Part shown: positions 1-12,395 of the stretch, in pieces | How positions within the stretch are numbered: position 1 is the stretch's first letter | How the letters are laid out: each line of letters begins with the position of its first letter | Assembly: GCF_036323735.1 (NCBI RefSeq) | Contig: NC_086028.1 | Coordinates: 41,866,001 to 41,930,000 of the forward strand | DNA: 64,000 nt | Source: Rattus norvegicus | Lineage: Eukaryota; Chordata; Mammalia; Rodentia; Muridae | Direction of reading: 5' to 3' | Translations under genes and position numbers: made by a program | Notes under the pieces: generated by a model | The model's input: only the letters and a program-made list of their open reading frames with translations | Told to the model about the DNA's origin: nothing | The model's database searches: none

Positions 1-1557
1 AGTGAATTTGGAGAGATACAGAAGGGATTTGGGTCTGATGATGTCATTTAGTTTTGAGGTTCAGGAAGTTTCTGTCTCCTGACTTCCTTTTGGTCCCTCC
101 AGTCTTCTGAGCACACAGCTCTCTAAGGTGGTTTCTGCCATTAAGGGCACCTTCAGGCTGTCACTGTGGATGTCGGGAAACTTTGGCCCTGATTGACAGG
201 TGCTGATCAAATTTGCAGGTGTGCACTGAGATGTGCACTTCCTGCTTGGCCAAGGAAGGTACATTTGCAAGTATGATTTTCACAGGGAGAGAATAGCAAA
301 TAAGAAACAAGTTTTTTTTTCTTCTACTCACTCAGGAAATGGGAATCAAGGCAGTCAAAGGGGAAGTCTGCTTCACTGAATGAATGATTAGTCTGGTACT
401 GTTCATAGTGATGGTTCCTTAAGCAACCAGCAAGAGATGTTTAGTGATTGGGGTTGAGGGATAATGGAGCCAAAGGGAGAGGAAGTTAGAAAGCTGGCCT
501 GTCTCACAGTCCCCTTCACTTGGCTGATATCCCTGCCTCTGTTTACTCTGGCTGGCTCATACACTTGGTCCTAGAGCTAGGTAGACTTGATCCCCACCAG
601 GGCTCAGCAGTGAATTCACCACCTGCCCCACATGAGATGCGTGCCCCCTGCATCTTAAGCTGCAGCCTCTACCTTGGCCCCTAAACTCAGTCCAAGGAGG
701 ATCCTTGTTGAGATCCATCTCCAATCCCAGCCCTTATCTGATTCTGAACAAGAGCTCCTTGCCTGGCTTGCAGACCAAGCTCTCGAACTAACAGAGCTGA
801 CTGGCCCACACATGCCTACACCTTGGCTGCCCAGGGCCCAATACACAATGCTCCGTACTCACTGGCATGTAACAACTCTCTTTACAGATCTCTGAACATG
901 CATTTCTACTCAAGGCAGAGCTTCCTCTGCCATCTCATGAGAGCAGACCAAGAGCTGAGGGAACAACGTCACAGGTCCTCTAGTACAAAGCTGCCTACCA
1001 GGGTGTGGGACAGAAATCTGGAGCTAAGAACCTTGATACTGACCTGTCACACTACTGCCTTTGTGTGGTCATAGCTGGTGTTCACCTGAGAGCACAGAGG
1101 AACCATTGACCCTTACACAGAGGGCAGTAAGAGGCAGCCTTCTCACCACTGAGTTGCCATGCGTGAGCTTTGGCCTTCTTCAGCTCCTTTCCCCTGCCTC
1201 CTCTCCTCATGTTGTAAACAGTATACTTTAGTCACCATAGACACCTGGGGCCAGACTTGTCTCCACAGTCCCTCTCTCCTTTCTCATCTATATGTGGGTT
1301 CAGGAGTCATTGTTCCTTCCTTACTCAACTTACAGAGTATTTATGAGAGGAATGGATGGGTAAGAACTAAGAGTCACATACTCTTCCCGTGGTAGATAAG
1401 ATGAACCCAGATTCCTAGTCTTCTACAGATTGGCAGTATGACTTGGGGGGGGGCAGTCAAGCTCAGTTTGCTATCTATCAATCAGGACAATATCTGTACC
1501 CTTCATTAGTTATATTAGGGCTAAGGGTATTTCCCAGAGATATAGTTCTTGCCTACT

Positions 1558-1920
1558 GCCCTGGTTAGTCTTGTCAATTACCGTAGCCTTGAGTCATCTG
1601 AGAGAAGGAACTGGCCTAGATCAGATTGCACTGTGCACATGTATGTGAGGGATGGTCTGGATTATCAATGGATGTAGGAGGGTCTGACCTACTGTGTGTA
1701 TGTAGCACAGTTCCCCTGGCAGGTGGTATGTATGAAAAAGCTATCCTAGCATAAGCCATTGAGTGAGCCAGCTAGCCTTGTTCCTCTGGTTTCTGCTTCA
1801 GGTTCCTGCCCTGACTTCCTTCAGGGACTGTGTCCCTGGACATGTAAGCTGAGGTAACCCCTTCCTCCCCAGGCTGCTGTTGGTCAAAGTGTTTTACCAC
1901 TACCACAAGAAGCACCTAGC
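1558..1920 (-). repeat. Rodent interspersed repeat (family not named)
   Basis: Begins CTGGTTAGTCTTGTCAATTA and runs through text typical of a common murid repeat that ends in a TGTCAA-type motif; minus orientation relative to the copies at 18175 and 25905. Diverged and unlike any coding sequence. Confidence 0.5.
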
Positions 1921-3129
1921 ATGTGTGAGGCCCTTGATTCTACCACTGTGACCCCTTTCTCATTAGGAATTATTAAATTAGGATTCATAGAAAGCTCTTA
2001 GCATAGTGCTGGTACACCGTAACACACCGGTGGTTTGGAGTAAAAGCTCTGGTTGTGTTGACATACTGTGAGAGCACAGATCACAGAGTGGAACAAACCT
2101 GTATTCATATGCTGGCTTTATGCTATATGATCACAGAGGATCTCCTTAAGTTCAATGTCACCATGCATGAAAAAGAGAAAGAAATCACAGCACTGTTGGG
2201 GAAGTGGCGGAGAAAACATTTACTGAACAGTAAGCATAGGGTGTGTTTTACAACCATAGTGACCAGTAAGAAGAGCAGTATTGCCAGCCAGCTGGAACCT
2301 CAAGGTCACCAGTGGGCAATGTCACACTATTAAGGGAGGAGGAGGCTTTACTGGTGATAACCTTAATGCAGGTTTTGCATATTCTGAACAGATGCAAATG
2401 AAATAAAGCTTAAAGTGTAGTTGATCAGCTAGCTGTCTGGTTGGAGACTTTTCTAGGTCAGTAGTCCCTTGAGACCAGGTACCTTTAGTACTAAAATCTA
2501 TGACCCTGTGAGTTTCTGCTCCTGAATCATCGATGAGTCAGGGACAGTGTACATTGTCTGTCCCTCCCTTGATAGACTCCCTGCCCATCACTGGAGTCTA
2601 TCTGGAGGTCTACAGTTTTTCCACACAGTGTGAAAACCCTTCCTTCTGAGCCCATTTGACATGGTAAGGGCTGAGTTACATAAGAGGGTGTGAACCTCCA
2701 TGCCTAGGGAGCACGGCTGAGGAGACTGAGTGCTGTGGGTGGAATTCATCAGGCTTGGCTGGGTTTCAGCATCTGCCTGAAAGCAGTACTCTCATCCTGT
2801 CAGTCTAAGCTGACAAGAAGTGACCTCCTAGAGTGGGGTGGATAGCACACCCAAGCCTTTGCATACCTACCTGCCAGACCCATGGATGTAGATGGCGACC
2901 TCTCTCCAAAGAATGTGGAAAAGTGGCTTATGTTCATTCCTCAGCTTGTATGCACAAGATTCAGTACATTAACAAGAAAAACAGCAGACTTGAAGAACCA
3001 TTTCCCTTCAGTTTTACCTCAGTTGTAGATAAAAAGTTATAATACTCAGAAAGCCATTTGGAAACATGGAACCAATGACAAATCCTTACATTGTGGAAGG
3101 GAGATGGGGTCAGCAGTCAAGAATACACC

Positions 3130-3385
3130 TCAGATACCAAGGAAGTAGCTGAGTGGGTAACACATGAGCTGCTCAAATATGAGAGCCACAGATAAGATCT
3201 CCAGGACCTGTGTAAATGTCAGACAGGCATGGAACCCTAATACTCAGGAGACAGAGACTTGGGGAATCCCTGGAGATAGCTGAGTCAAGTAGCATCTGGT
3301 TTGAAAGGGAGATACCTTACCTTAAAATTTAAGACAAAGAGTGATCATGGAAGATGCCTCTGGCCTGTATATGTATGAAAACATC
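3130..3385 (+). repeat. B4/RSINE1 SINE
   Basis: A tRNA-like 5' part (AGCTGAGTGGGTAACACATG) is followed by a B1-like middle with the AATACTCAGGAGACAGAGAC motif and an end of the CCTCTGGCCTG type. This composite order is typical of murid B4/RSINE1. Confidence 0.65.
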
Positions 3386-3640
3386 AGGAAAACCAGACCT
3401 TTCACAACAGCCTCAAATCATATAAAATAGTTTGGGATAACCCTAACCAAGCAAGAAAAAGACCCCTGTGATTGAAACTTTAATATGATGAATAAATAGA
3501 TTGAAGAAGGTATCAAGATGTGGAAAGATCTCCCATGCTCATGGATCAGTAGGATAATCATAGTGAAAATGGATAAACTACCAAAGCACTCTACAGTTTC
3601 ATTACAATCTATAAGTTTTCAACTTCATATAGAAACATAC
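3386..3640 (+). repeat. LINE-1 ORF2 3' fragment
   Basis: Contains the conserved ORF2 stretch around GGAAAGATCTCCCATGCTCA with flanking GGATAACCCTAACCAAG and CTACAGTTTCATTACAATCT, as in mammalian LINE-1 near the end of ORF2. The frame is broken, so this is a dead fragment. Confidence 0.75.
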
Positions 3641-3642
3641 AT

Positions 3643-3645
<3 letters not shown>

Positions 3646-3677
<32 letters not shown>
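3646..3677 (+). repeat. (CA)n microsatellite
   Basis: Uninterrupted CA dinucleotides, about 16 copies, directly after the LINE-1 fragment. Confidence 0.95.
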
Positions 3678-3680
<3 letters not shown>

Positions 3681-4821
3681 GTAAGCATGCATGTATACAC
3701 ATACACACAAAATTTAAACATCACATCCATGACTTAACATAGTCAAACTAAAAATATTGTATAATCATTGTACAAATCCCCATAGGAGTTATAAAGAATA
3801 ATGCACCCTTTATGATGGGTAAGGTGCTGTGTGTCTCTCTTACTTCTCTCTCTCAAAGCTCAGCCTCCTGGGCATAGGTAATAATAATAGCATCAGATAT
3901 GGCATGCTATTGAACACTCAGTGCTTAGAACTATTTGACATTGATGAGGTTCCTAGCATGATCTTAGACTCTGACTTATGAAATAGGAGACTGTAAAATC
4001 TTGCAGCCATCTCTTGGTTGGTAGGCCCAACACACACTCCCTTCTGCTCACAGGACCCACACTTTGCTCTTTCTAGTAAAAGGGCTGCTTGCCCACTTCT
4101 CCTGGCCCTTTGGGTAACCCACACCCTGAGCAATCTTGAGCTGTATGAAGCTGTTGACACATTGGCTAGGGCAATGGTGACACCCTGAAGAGCATCTCTA
4201 GGACACCCCAACACTGATTCTGGGACTGCTCCTCTGTAGCCAACAACACACTTTTCCCTTCTCGTTAGGCTCCATCAATTCTTGCCTTCCAAGAACCCGC
4301 ACTAACAAAGTCTGTGCTTTAGATAAAACTTCATAGATGCACACTTCTCAGACACAGAAGTGTGACTTTAATGGAAAGGCTTTGGAGGAGAAGAGACCTC
4401 GAGGCAGTAGGGCTCCCCAGGCCTAAGACCTGCAAATGATCAAGAACACTGGGACTCATGAACTCAGGAGCCTCCTATGCTAGTAATCTCATGATTAAGT
4501 AAGTCAGACATGCCTATTCACATTTCCAGACTTTCCCATTGACAGAGGACAGTCTTTCTACCCTCAGTGTCTCTTGCCCTGTGACTTTTGTCCTTATAAT
4601 TAGAGTTGGAAGAATCTGAAATGACCTAGTGTTGTCCTCAAACTGGAACAAGAACTCTACAGATTCCCAAGTCTCACACAAAGGCCCTAGACCTTGAAGA
4701 GCACTAATTCTTTAGCCCTACCCACCTTCAAGCCTGTCTTATTTCCATCCTCACACCAAATGCTACATCCTCTGGATGTGCTGGGCACACCCAGACATCT
4801 GCTCCCCTCTAACACACATAC

Positions 4822-4828
<7 letters not shown>

Positions 4829-4876
<48 letters not shown>

Positions 4877-4923
4877 ATAATGGAGCCAATGTCTCATACA
4901 TATTAGGCAAGTACCTCCCCCCC

Positions 4924-4968
<45 letters not shown>

Positions 4969-5046
4969 CTCTGAGTATAAAACCCAGAATCTGATCATGT
5001 TAGGCAAATAAATCACCTCTTCCTATACATACATACATACATACAT

Positions 5047-5110
<64 letters not shown>

Positions 5111-5145
5111 CTGATGATGAAGCCAGGGTTTTACACATATTAGGC

Positions 5146-5230
<85 letters not shown>
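4829..5230 (+). repeat. Compound microsatellite array (GA, CA, ATAC, CA, TC, CA)
   Basis: In order: (GA)n 4829-4872, (CA)n 4930-4966, (ATAC)n 5025-5064, (CA)n 5063-5109, (TC)n 5149-5198 and (CA)n 5199-5230. Short, mutually similar spacers separate them (see next entry). The GA and TC arms are complementary to each other and could pair in the transcript. Confidence 0.95.
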
Positions 5231-5233
<3 letters not shown>

Positions 5234-5280
5234 CTGAGGATGGTTAGACCAGGGTCTCAGACATGCTAAGCAAGTGCAGC
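4872..5280 (-). repeat. Tandem SINE-derived modules between microsatellites
   Basis: Four spacers share a core: TCTGATAATGGAGCC...TTAGGCAAG (4872-4915), TCTGATCATGTTAGGCAAA (4990-5008), TCTGATGATGAAGCC...TTAGGCAAG (5110-5148) and GAGGATGG...ATGCTAAGCAAG (5236-5274). The last continues into CTGCTGAGCTC, the reverse complement of the 5' end of an ID/B4-type SINE. The array looks like a SINE head plus its microsatellite copied in tandem. Confidence 0.6.
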
Positions 5281-5541
5281 ACTGCTGAGCTCTGGCCTTT
5301 CTTCTGTTCTCCCAGCTCACATCTTGCTGCTGAGCCCTGTTTAGGGCTTCTGCCCTCTATGCAGTTCCTTCCCTGGTCCTTTGCCAATTCTTCACCATTT
5401 TTTATCATTTTCATAGGATCATTATATTTTTCAACTTAGTCATGGCTGCTATGAGAGGGGCTTCCTAACCACCTGCCAGAGGCAGTCCAGCCACTCTCCT
5501 GGTCTAATTACAGCACCTGCAGTGCCCAGAAGGTTTGTTCA

Positions 5542-5575
5542 TTTGTTTGTTTGTTTGTTTGTTTGTTTGTTTGTT
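5542..5575 (+). repeat. (TTTG)n microsatellite
   Basis: About eight TTTG copies with no interruption. No SINE attached that I can recognise. Confidence 0.95.
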
Positions 5576-6053
5576 TATTGGTATCTCTCTCCCCTTCTGG
5601 AGTCTAGGTTCCAAGACAGTGGAGACTGTATATCCCCCTGTTGTGGATGCTAGATTAGAATAAGAGGCTGTGGACAAGACTGTCATTGCCTCAAGGCTCA
5701 AGTGCTGCTGACCTGGATAAGCCCGTGGCACTAAAGCACTTCCCTGCTGCCCTTATATGCTCTCATAAAGGAAGTCCCCAGGATGCCTCCATGGTCCTTA
5801 ACTACTTGCCCACTGCAGGAGACCACAGCATATCTAACAAACTCTCTGCTTCTGCCCTTTTTGCCTTGTGAATTTTTCACCACCTACATCACTGACCTGT
5901 CACAGCCTGTTGAAATCTGGCGCCCGCTTTCTGCCAAACACATACTATGTGTTGAGTGGACATTTGTTTAGATGAGTAACGTGGAGAAGAAATAGAACAT
6001 TCTTTTCTGTAGGGCCACATACATATGTCTAATGAGTATGAATGTCCTAAGGG

Positions 6054-6265
6054 AAGGAGGAAAGAGAAAGAAAGAAGGGCAGAAGGAGGAAGAGTAGGAG
6101 AAATAAGAAAGGAAGGAGGAGATGGATGAGAGGAAGGAAGGAGGAAAGAAGGCAGGGGAAGAGAGATGAGATGAAGGGAAAGAAAGAAGAACGGAGGAAT
6201 ACAAAGGAGAAAGAAGGAGGGAGAGAGGGGCGAGAGGAAGGCATGAAGAAGGGGGGAGAAGAAAG
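6054..6265 (+). repeat. Purine-rich (GGAA/GAAGG) low-complexity tract
   Basis: About 210 bp with very few pyrimidines. Open frames on both strands here are compositional artefacts. Such polypurine runs can form triplex DNA. Confidence 0.9.
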
Positions 6266-7924
6266 GACAACCCCATCACCCAGATATTCCCAGTATAGCT
6301 TAGGATGGAGGCAATGAGCCCCTGACCAGCCTCTGTGCCAAGGCTCCTTAGTCAGTCTGTGCCTCCCCCTGCTTTCAGCACAGCACCCACACAGTGAATG
6401 CAGACCCCACCACCAGAGCCCAGCCTAGTTCTAATTCCCAACCTCATATATAACCACATCTCACTGGCCTCCAGGGCCCAATCATCAGTACTCCAGCTGG
6501 CCAGTAAACGCCCCAAGGTGCTCAGAGGGAGATGAGTCTTCTGCGGCCATCTTCCAGTCAGTCATCTTCTTCCGATTGAAGAGAGAAGCCAAACAAGCCA
6601 AGCTGGGGGAAGAAAGACTGACACAGAGCAGGCCGGCATAGCTTGGTCTGTTCCTGAGAGGCCCTGGGTATTCAGGGCCCTGTCTGCCTCCAGTACTGTG
6701 CTGTGTCCTCTACCCTGGTTTTCCTCACCCTCTGCAGTTGCCCTAATACTTCCTCCCCTGTCACCCAGCAGGCAGAAAAACTGCTACTCTACCTGGACAG
6801 GCAGCACACAGCCTGGCCTGCAGCCAACACTTACCCAACACTATCTGTAGCAGCAACAAGGACCATTTGCTCTGTACCTGGCTTGTTACTGCCATCTCAG
6901 GGGTTCCTCTGTGCCTCCCCTTGATCTGGGACTTTCTGAAGTCATTAAAATAAAAACATCCCAGGAAGGCCAGAAGCATGTATGTCCCGGGTCATCACAA
7001 CATCTCAATTTTCTGGCAACAGTGAATATCGGCTGACTGTATCAGAGGACTGGTGAGGGCTTACCTACTAAATGGTAAAGACATCTAGACGTTTCTCAGC
7101 ATCCTAACGGAGTGTTGTTTCATTTAGAGGGAATGGGAGCAATTCTATGCATGATGGTAGTACTGGACTGGAGCCACAGCAGGTAAAGGAGGGGTGTCCC
7201 CCAAGTGACAGACATAAGGCATGTTTAATGACAATACTTTAGAGCTAAGTGAGAGCCCCACCTACAAAAGCAGAGTCGCTCAGGTGTGTGAGGGGTCCAG
7301 GGTGAGTGTCTAAACATTCTCCAATGCATGTGTATGCTCTAGCTCCTTCCCCCAAAATGAAAATGTCCCCGTCACCTCATTATCCACTATTTACGACAAG
7401 GCTGACACACTTCCAGGGACTGAAGCCAGGAGCTAAGGAGAAATGTCAGAGAGAGAGGCCTTAAAGGAAGTGACAATTACAAAGCAGCTAATACAGGGAG
7501 TTCCCTCCCATGGAGGGAACTGTCAGGGCCAGTGCCCAGGGCCTGGAGATTTATTGATACTAAGTAGATGGTGCTGCAACCAGGACTGACTATCAAAGGG
7601 CTCCTGTGAGCAGCAGGCTGGCCTGGGCTGCCACACTGAGCAGCTCGGGGGCTTTCCTCATCTGTGTCTCCCAAAGGGAGAGAGAGTCCTGGCCTCAATT
7701 TTCACTTCTCCAGTTGCTGAATTTGCTCTCCTGCAGACTGTCCTGGAAACAGTGAGCCTAGTACAGGATACAGCAGCATGGTCTCAGCACTTCCTGGCTC
7801 TTTCTGTCTTCCAGGACTTTTATGCCTGCCATTCCTTACCCCTGGAATATGCTTTGTGAACAAGGACTGCAGCTAACACCCTATTTTGGCTGATGCTTTC
7901 ATATAAAGCATAATGCACTGGTGA

Positions 7925-8290
7925 TGTCTCTCTGTGTGTGTATGTGTGTGTGTGTGTCTGTCTGTCTGCCTCTCTGTGTGTCTCTTTCTATCTCTGTCTC
8001 TCTGTCTCTGTGTATGTCTATTTGTCTCTCTGTCTCTTGGTCTTTCTCTGTGTCTCTGTGTCTTTTTGTCTGTCTCTCTGTGTCTGTCTATGTATTTCTC
8101 TGTCTCTCTATCTCTCTTGGTCTATCTCTCTGTCTCTCTGTGTCTCTGTGTCTTTTTGTCTGTCTCTCTGTGTCTATGTATTTCTCTGTCTCTCTATCTC
8201 TCTTGGTCTATCTCTCTGTGTCCCTGTATTTGTGTCTGTGTGCCTCTATCTCTCTCTGTCTCCGTCTGTCTCTCTGGGTATCTCTCTGCC
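7925..8290 (+). repeat. Pyrimidine/UG-rich (TCTCTGTG)n tract
   Basis: About 365 bp of TCTCTGTCTG, TGTGTG and TCTATC permutations. Three frames stay open only because the repeat lacks stop codons; the predicted proteins are Leu/Ser/Cys/Val low complexity. An internal near-exact duplication of about 90 bp starts around 8040 and 8130 (both with TTTTTGTCTGTCTCTCTGTG). Confidence 0.9.
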
Positions 8291-8576
8291 TCTCTGGCCT
8301 GGGTGTGTGTTCTCACCTATGCATATGTAAGCCAGAGGTTGATGGTGTCTTCCTCCACCTCATTTTTGAGACAATTTTTCAGTGCATCTAAAGTTCACTG
8401 TTCCACTGACATTAGACACCAGCAAGTCCCAGAGATCCTTCTGCCTCCCTGCCTTTGCCTCCCTGGGGCTAGTATTGCAGGCGCACAACACCAGGATTGT
8501 TATGTGAGTGTTGGTGGCCTAAACTCAGTTTCTCGCATGGCAAGCACTTTACCCCCTGAGCTTCCTCTTCAGGCTA
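8290..8576 (-). repeat. B4/RSINE1 SINE
   Basis: Reverse-oriented murid composite SINE. The B1-like part contains GAGATCCTTCTGCCTCCCTG and the 5' end reads AAGCACTTTACCCCCTGAGC. The pyrimidine tract sits at its 3' tail, the usual seed for such microsatellites. Confidence 0.65.
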
Positions 8577-8969
8577 AATGTCCTTACCTGTACCACGGGC
8601 TCATCCCCGATAGAAACTACACTGAGTTTTTACTGTACTGTTTTCTGGTAACCGCCATTATCCTCTACTGTCATCGAGTTGGTCCTTGAGGCTGGGAGCC
8701 TGCCAAGCTCATTAGCGCATCTCTATTGCCCTATAGATGCCTCATGAGGGTGGGAAGCTGGCAGTTTAAAAGTGAACAAATGGGTCAGTGGGTTCATTCA
8801 TGGGAGGAGAAATGAGTGCATGCATGTATATAACAAGAATGAATGATCTCCCCAGGATGGAGTGGACATAAAAGAATAGCAAGGTCACACCATGGTGAAA
8901 TAAATACACATGTAGGTAGAGATAGGTTGATATAGATAAAAATACAGAGGTTAATAGATGTAAAAGGTG

Positions 8970-9018
<49 letters not shown>

Positions 9019-9021
9019 GTG

Positions 9022-9072
<51 letters not shown>
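8970..9072 (+). repeat. (GATA)n then (AG)n microsatellites
   Basis: (GATA)n 8970-9018, about 12 copies, an 8-bp spacer, then (AG)n 9027-9072, 23 copies. Both are uninterrupted and probably length-variable. Confidence 0.95.
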
Positions 9073-9076
<4 letters not shown>

Positions 9077-10099
9077 ATGTATATGAATGAATTGCTCAAT
9101 GAAGCAATGCCTTTTTACCTGGCCAGAGGAAGGTTACTGAAGAATTTCTCAGAGCCTGAAGCTGGCCTATTGGCCAGTCTGTTTCTTCCCATCATTGCAG
9201 AGGGAGAAGGCAGTACACCAAATATGTCAAGAACTTGGGTTCTGTAGCCAGAGTGGCAGAGCTCTGGTCCAGACTTTGCTGAGTGCTGGTCACTAGTCTG
9301 TAATTTTCCTTGTGGGATAAAAAGAGTCAGTGTGGGTCAGTGGTCCAATGCCAGGACACATGGATGGCCACCAGAAGGTGTGGTTCTCACCTGGGCTTCC
9401 CTGTGCTGACGACCCCACACACTATCCAGTCTGCTCTGAACCTGCGCTGGGACTCTGCTTCGCCTAGTGCTTATTGAGGTCATGACTGTGCTTAGGGGCA
9501 CTCCTGTTTCCTCACCCCTGCTGGTCACTTCTGGGAATGCATCCCAGTCCTGAGCTCTTCTGATTTGCCTCAGGCCTAACCTACCCTCTCCTGAAGAGCT
9601 AACTCACACTATAGGTCAAAGTTTACATCTTAAATGAAACTCCATGGGCCTCTGGACCTAGTGCCAGCACTTCAGCATGTGGAATCTAAAGACTCCAACT
9701 CCGAGGCTCTACCAGCTGCTTGCACTGAAGAGCTGCAAAGGGGGTTCCTGAATATCTGAGCCCCAAGCAGCTCAAAGGCGAAATTAGTAACTATTGCCCA
9801 GTTAATCAGATGAGACCCTAGAATGCTAGTGTCTGAAGGATATCTGAGTGTGGCTGAGTCTACCCCATTGTTTCAAAGCTAAGAAAACTCCCAGGAGAAG
9901 GCTGAATTTACTCATTCACTCAAGCTCGTTATACAGATTGAAAGGAAGAAAGGACCCTCTGGGTCTTCTGCCATCTAGTCTAGTACTTTCTCTATGGAGC
10001 CTTAGCTCTCCTGTGCTATTTACTTTGACAGCTCCAAAACCATATCTTATAACCACTAATTATCTTCCTCAACACTTAACCAATAACTGTTCTGCCCTA

Positions 10100-10177
10100 C
10101 AGGCCTTGGGTCTATGGGGTTTCCTTCTCTCTCCCTCTCTTCCCTCCCATCCCTCTCCCTTTTCCAGCTCTCTCCCA

Positions 10178-10226
<49 letters not shown>

Positions 10227-10290
10227 TCCCTCTTCCCCCCTCCTCTACTCTCTTCTCCTCTCTCTCTTTCCCTCATCCCACTTCTTCCTA
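10100..10290 (+). repeat. CT-rich tract with (CT)n core
   Basis: Pyrimidine-rich DNA with a perfect (CT)n core at 10181-10223. Its complement to the (AG)n at 9027 lies 1.1 kb upstream. Confidence 0.9.
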
Positions 10291-10547
10291 GGGTTTAGTT
10301 GAAATGAGAAGATACATCAAAGTGAAAAGATCCAGCTTGGTGACTACAAGTCAGGGTCCACCCAAGTAAATAGAAGCTAGGCCACTCCCATGTTTCATTC
10401 TTTTAGGGAGCAGTGTTAACATTCACTCTCTTAGTTTAAAGGATACAGCACCCCACTGAATGAAAGAGAGGCCTGTTAAAGGAAGAGTTAGGAGATATTT
10501 GAGAAATTGTGGCCAGCTATGTCTATGGATTTAGTCAGAGCTGTCTC

Positions 10548-10700
10548 TCTCCCCACCCCACTTTTCCTCCCTCCCCCACTCGACTTTTCCCTCTCTTCCC
10601 ACACTTTACCCTCTCTCCTTCCCTACTTCTTCCTTTTTCTCCCTCCCCACACCCTTCTTTCCCCTCCATCCCAACAACCCGCTTCCCCCTCTATCTTTAC
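10548..10700 (+). repeat. Pyrimidine-rich low-complexity stretch
   Basis: CCCTCCC/CTTTTCC-type sequence with no periodicity. Overlapping open frames are compositional. Confidence 0.75.
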
Positions 10701-11244
10701 TAAAGTTCTTGAAAAACTGTCACAGCCACTAGGACCCCAGAGATCTGACTGACTGTGTGGATGTGGAAGTTAGCATGGTGGAATAGGTCTGGAAGCTGGA
10801 TTTTCATGCTACAGGACAGTATTTCACTGCCCCAAGGGGAAAGAAGGGATCCTAAAAATACCATGGAGCCTATTATAATATTTTAACAGGGTTTATGTGC
10901 TTCCTATGCACACTAACCCCTAGAAGACGGATTGTGCATTTTGACAAATCTATATTTAACATGGGTGGATAATATACAATGCATGCTTCCTGGTAGAAAA
11001 AAAATCATACTTATGGAAAACCTGAGTCTAGTAATTACAACAGACATTTAAAGGCAGTGCCTATTGTGGGCTGTGCACAGAAAGTGAGTCTCATTAATAG
11101 AATGAGAAAATAGTTTGAGTGGAGGAGGCTCAGGAGCCACCTCAGAAGAAAGCCACCCAGGGCAAAGGAGAAAGGGTTCAGGAGACCACCTCCTTCCACC
11201 ACCCACTCTGGGTCATGTGAATGTCCCCTCAAGCACCCGGCATG

Positions 11245-11330
11245 AATTCATTCATCAAATATTTCTTGAGCACCTATAGTGTTCCAAGCACTCTGCTGGC
11301 TCTGGGACACAGACAATTATTACATTCAGA
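11245..11330 (-). repeat. MIR/L2-type ancient repeat
   Basis: TTCTTGAGCACCTATAGTGT and CCAAGCACTCTGCTGGCTCTGG match the familiar reverse MIR/L2 text (lasting in all mammals). Short and diverged. Confidence 0.55.
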
Positions 11331-11924
11331 GAATCAGTAAGAAACAAAAGGGCTACAGATGCAGACAGAAGCCAAGACTGTGATTTTAGACCTAGTGACT
11401 AACGGATAGAAACAGAGGCTGCTTGGTGTTGAGGGGACGGAAAGAAACCTGCTTGGGAAAGTGAGACAAGTTGAAACAGGACCGCAGAGAGGAGAGGCAA
11501 AGGTCCTGCACGGTAGAAGGGAACAGAGAACGCAGAGTCCCCAAGACAAAACCATTGGAATTGAGGTGCAAAATGACAGCCAGGATGGCCAATCAGGAAG
11601 TGAGGAGATTGAGATCGGCATGAAAGGTCAGCAGGGGAGTTGTTCAGACTACAGATATTCAGGAGCCCCTGTGCAATGGGAATCTCAGAACCACAAGGAA
11701 GTGAGATGATACATAACCCTCAACTTTGCTTTGTTTCATTGATAGACTTCCTTTAATTTCAGGGAGACAATGGATTCCATCGCTGAACCCCAAATGCCCC
11801 GATGCCTCTCATCTATCCTAGATTTAAAACCATGTGCACACATGTACATGTGCAGGGAGATGTGTGCATGTGTGTTGCAAAACAAACCTTTTTAATCTCA
11901 AACTGGGTTTCTACCCCACCTTTG

Positions 11925-12395
11925 ACCATTTAGTTCCTAGATAAAAGACACACAACTTTTGTTATTGACAAAAAGCCTTAATCAGCACAAGAGCTGGACA
12001 GATAGCCACCCTCTATGCTATTAGACTCTACTCTCCTGTCGGTAATCTAGAATTATTACTTGCTATGTTTCACCTGGGCTGCTCTTAATTGGACAACCCT
12101 TGGGGCCATGTTTTCTTGATTCCTAACCCATGGTGAATTTTTCTTCTTCCTCACTGTTTTCTCTCCCTCATAGTTCTCCTCAGACCCAAGCCTGGGAACC
12201 CTAAGCCTTTTCTGCCCAGCTATTGGCTGTCAGCATCTTTATTCACCAATCAGAAATAACTTAGGGACAAGGTCACATAGAGGTCACTTGGTCTATGTGC
12301 ACTCTCTCATCTCTGGGGCAACCAAGAGGCAGGTCTTGGGGGCCACGCTTAGTATGACAATACACAGCAACAGGCCAAACCTCAACACATGTGTA
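11925..12395 (+). repeat. Rodent interspersed repeat, unclassified
   Basis: Contains CCCAGCTATTGGCTGTCAGC, a CACCAATCAGAAATAAC motif and GCCACGCTTAGTATGACAAT, a word order I recognise from a frequent murid repeat, but I cannot assign its class. No LTR-type terminal TG...CA was confirmed. Confidence 0.45.

Noticed and set aside
4342..4364. Short hairpin CACTTCT...AGAAGTG
   Set aside because: Seven-base arms only, no T-run or RNA-gene context; expected by chance.
4829..5280. CRISPR-like array of repeats and spacers
   Set aside because: Here the spacers are similar to each other and the repeats are different microsatellites, the opposite of CRISPR; mammalian nuclear DNA.
5000..5320. Cys/Val/Tyr- and Arg/Glu-rich minus-strand frames
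   Set aside because: Translations of CA, CATA and GA microsatellites.
7934..8689. 251-codon frame and two overlapping frames, Leu/Ser/Cys/Val-rich
   Set aside because: Pyrimidine/UG simple repeat running into an antisense SINE; compositional artefact.
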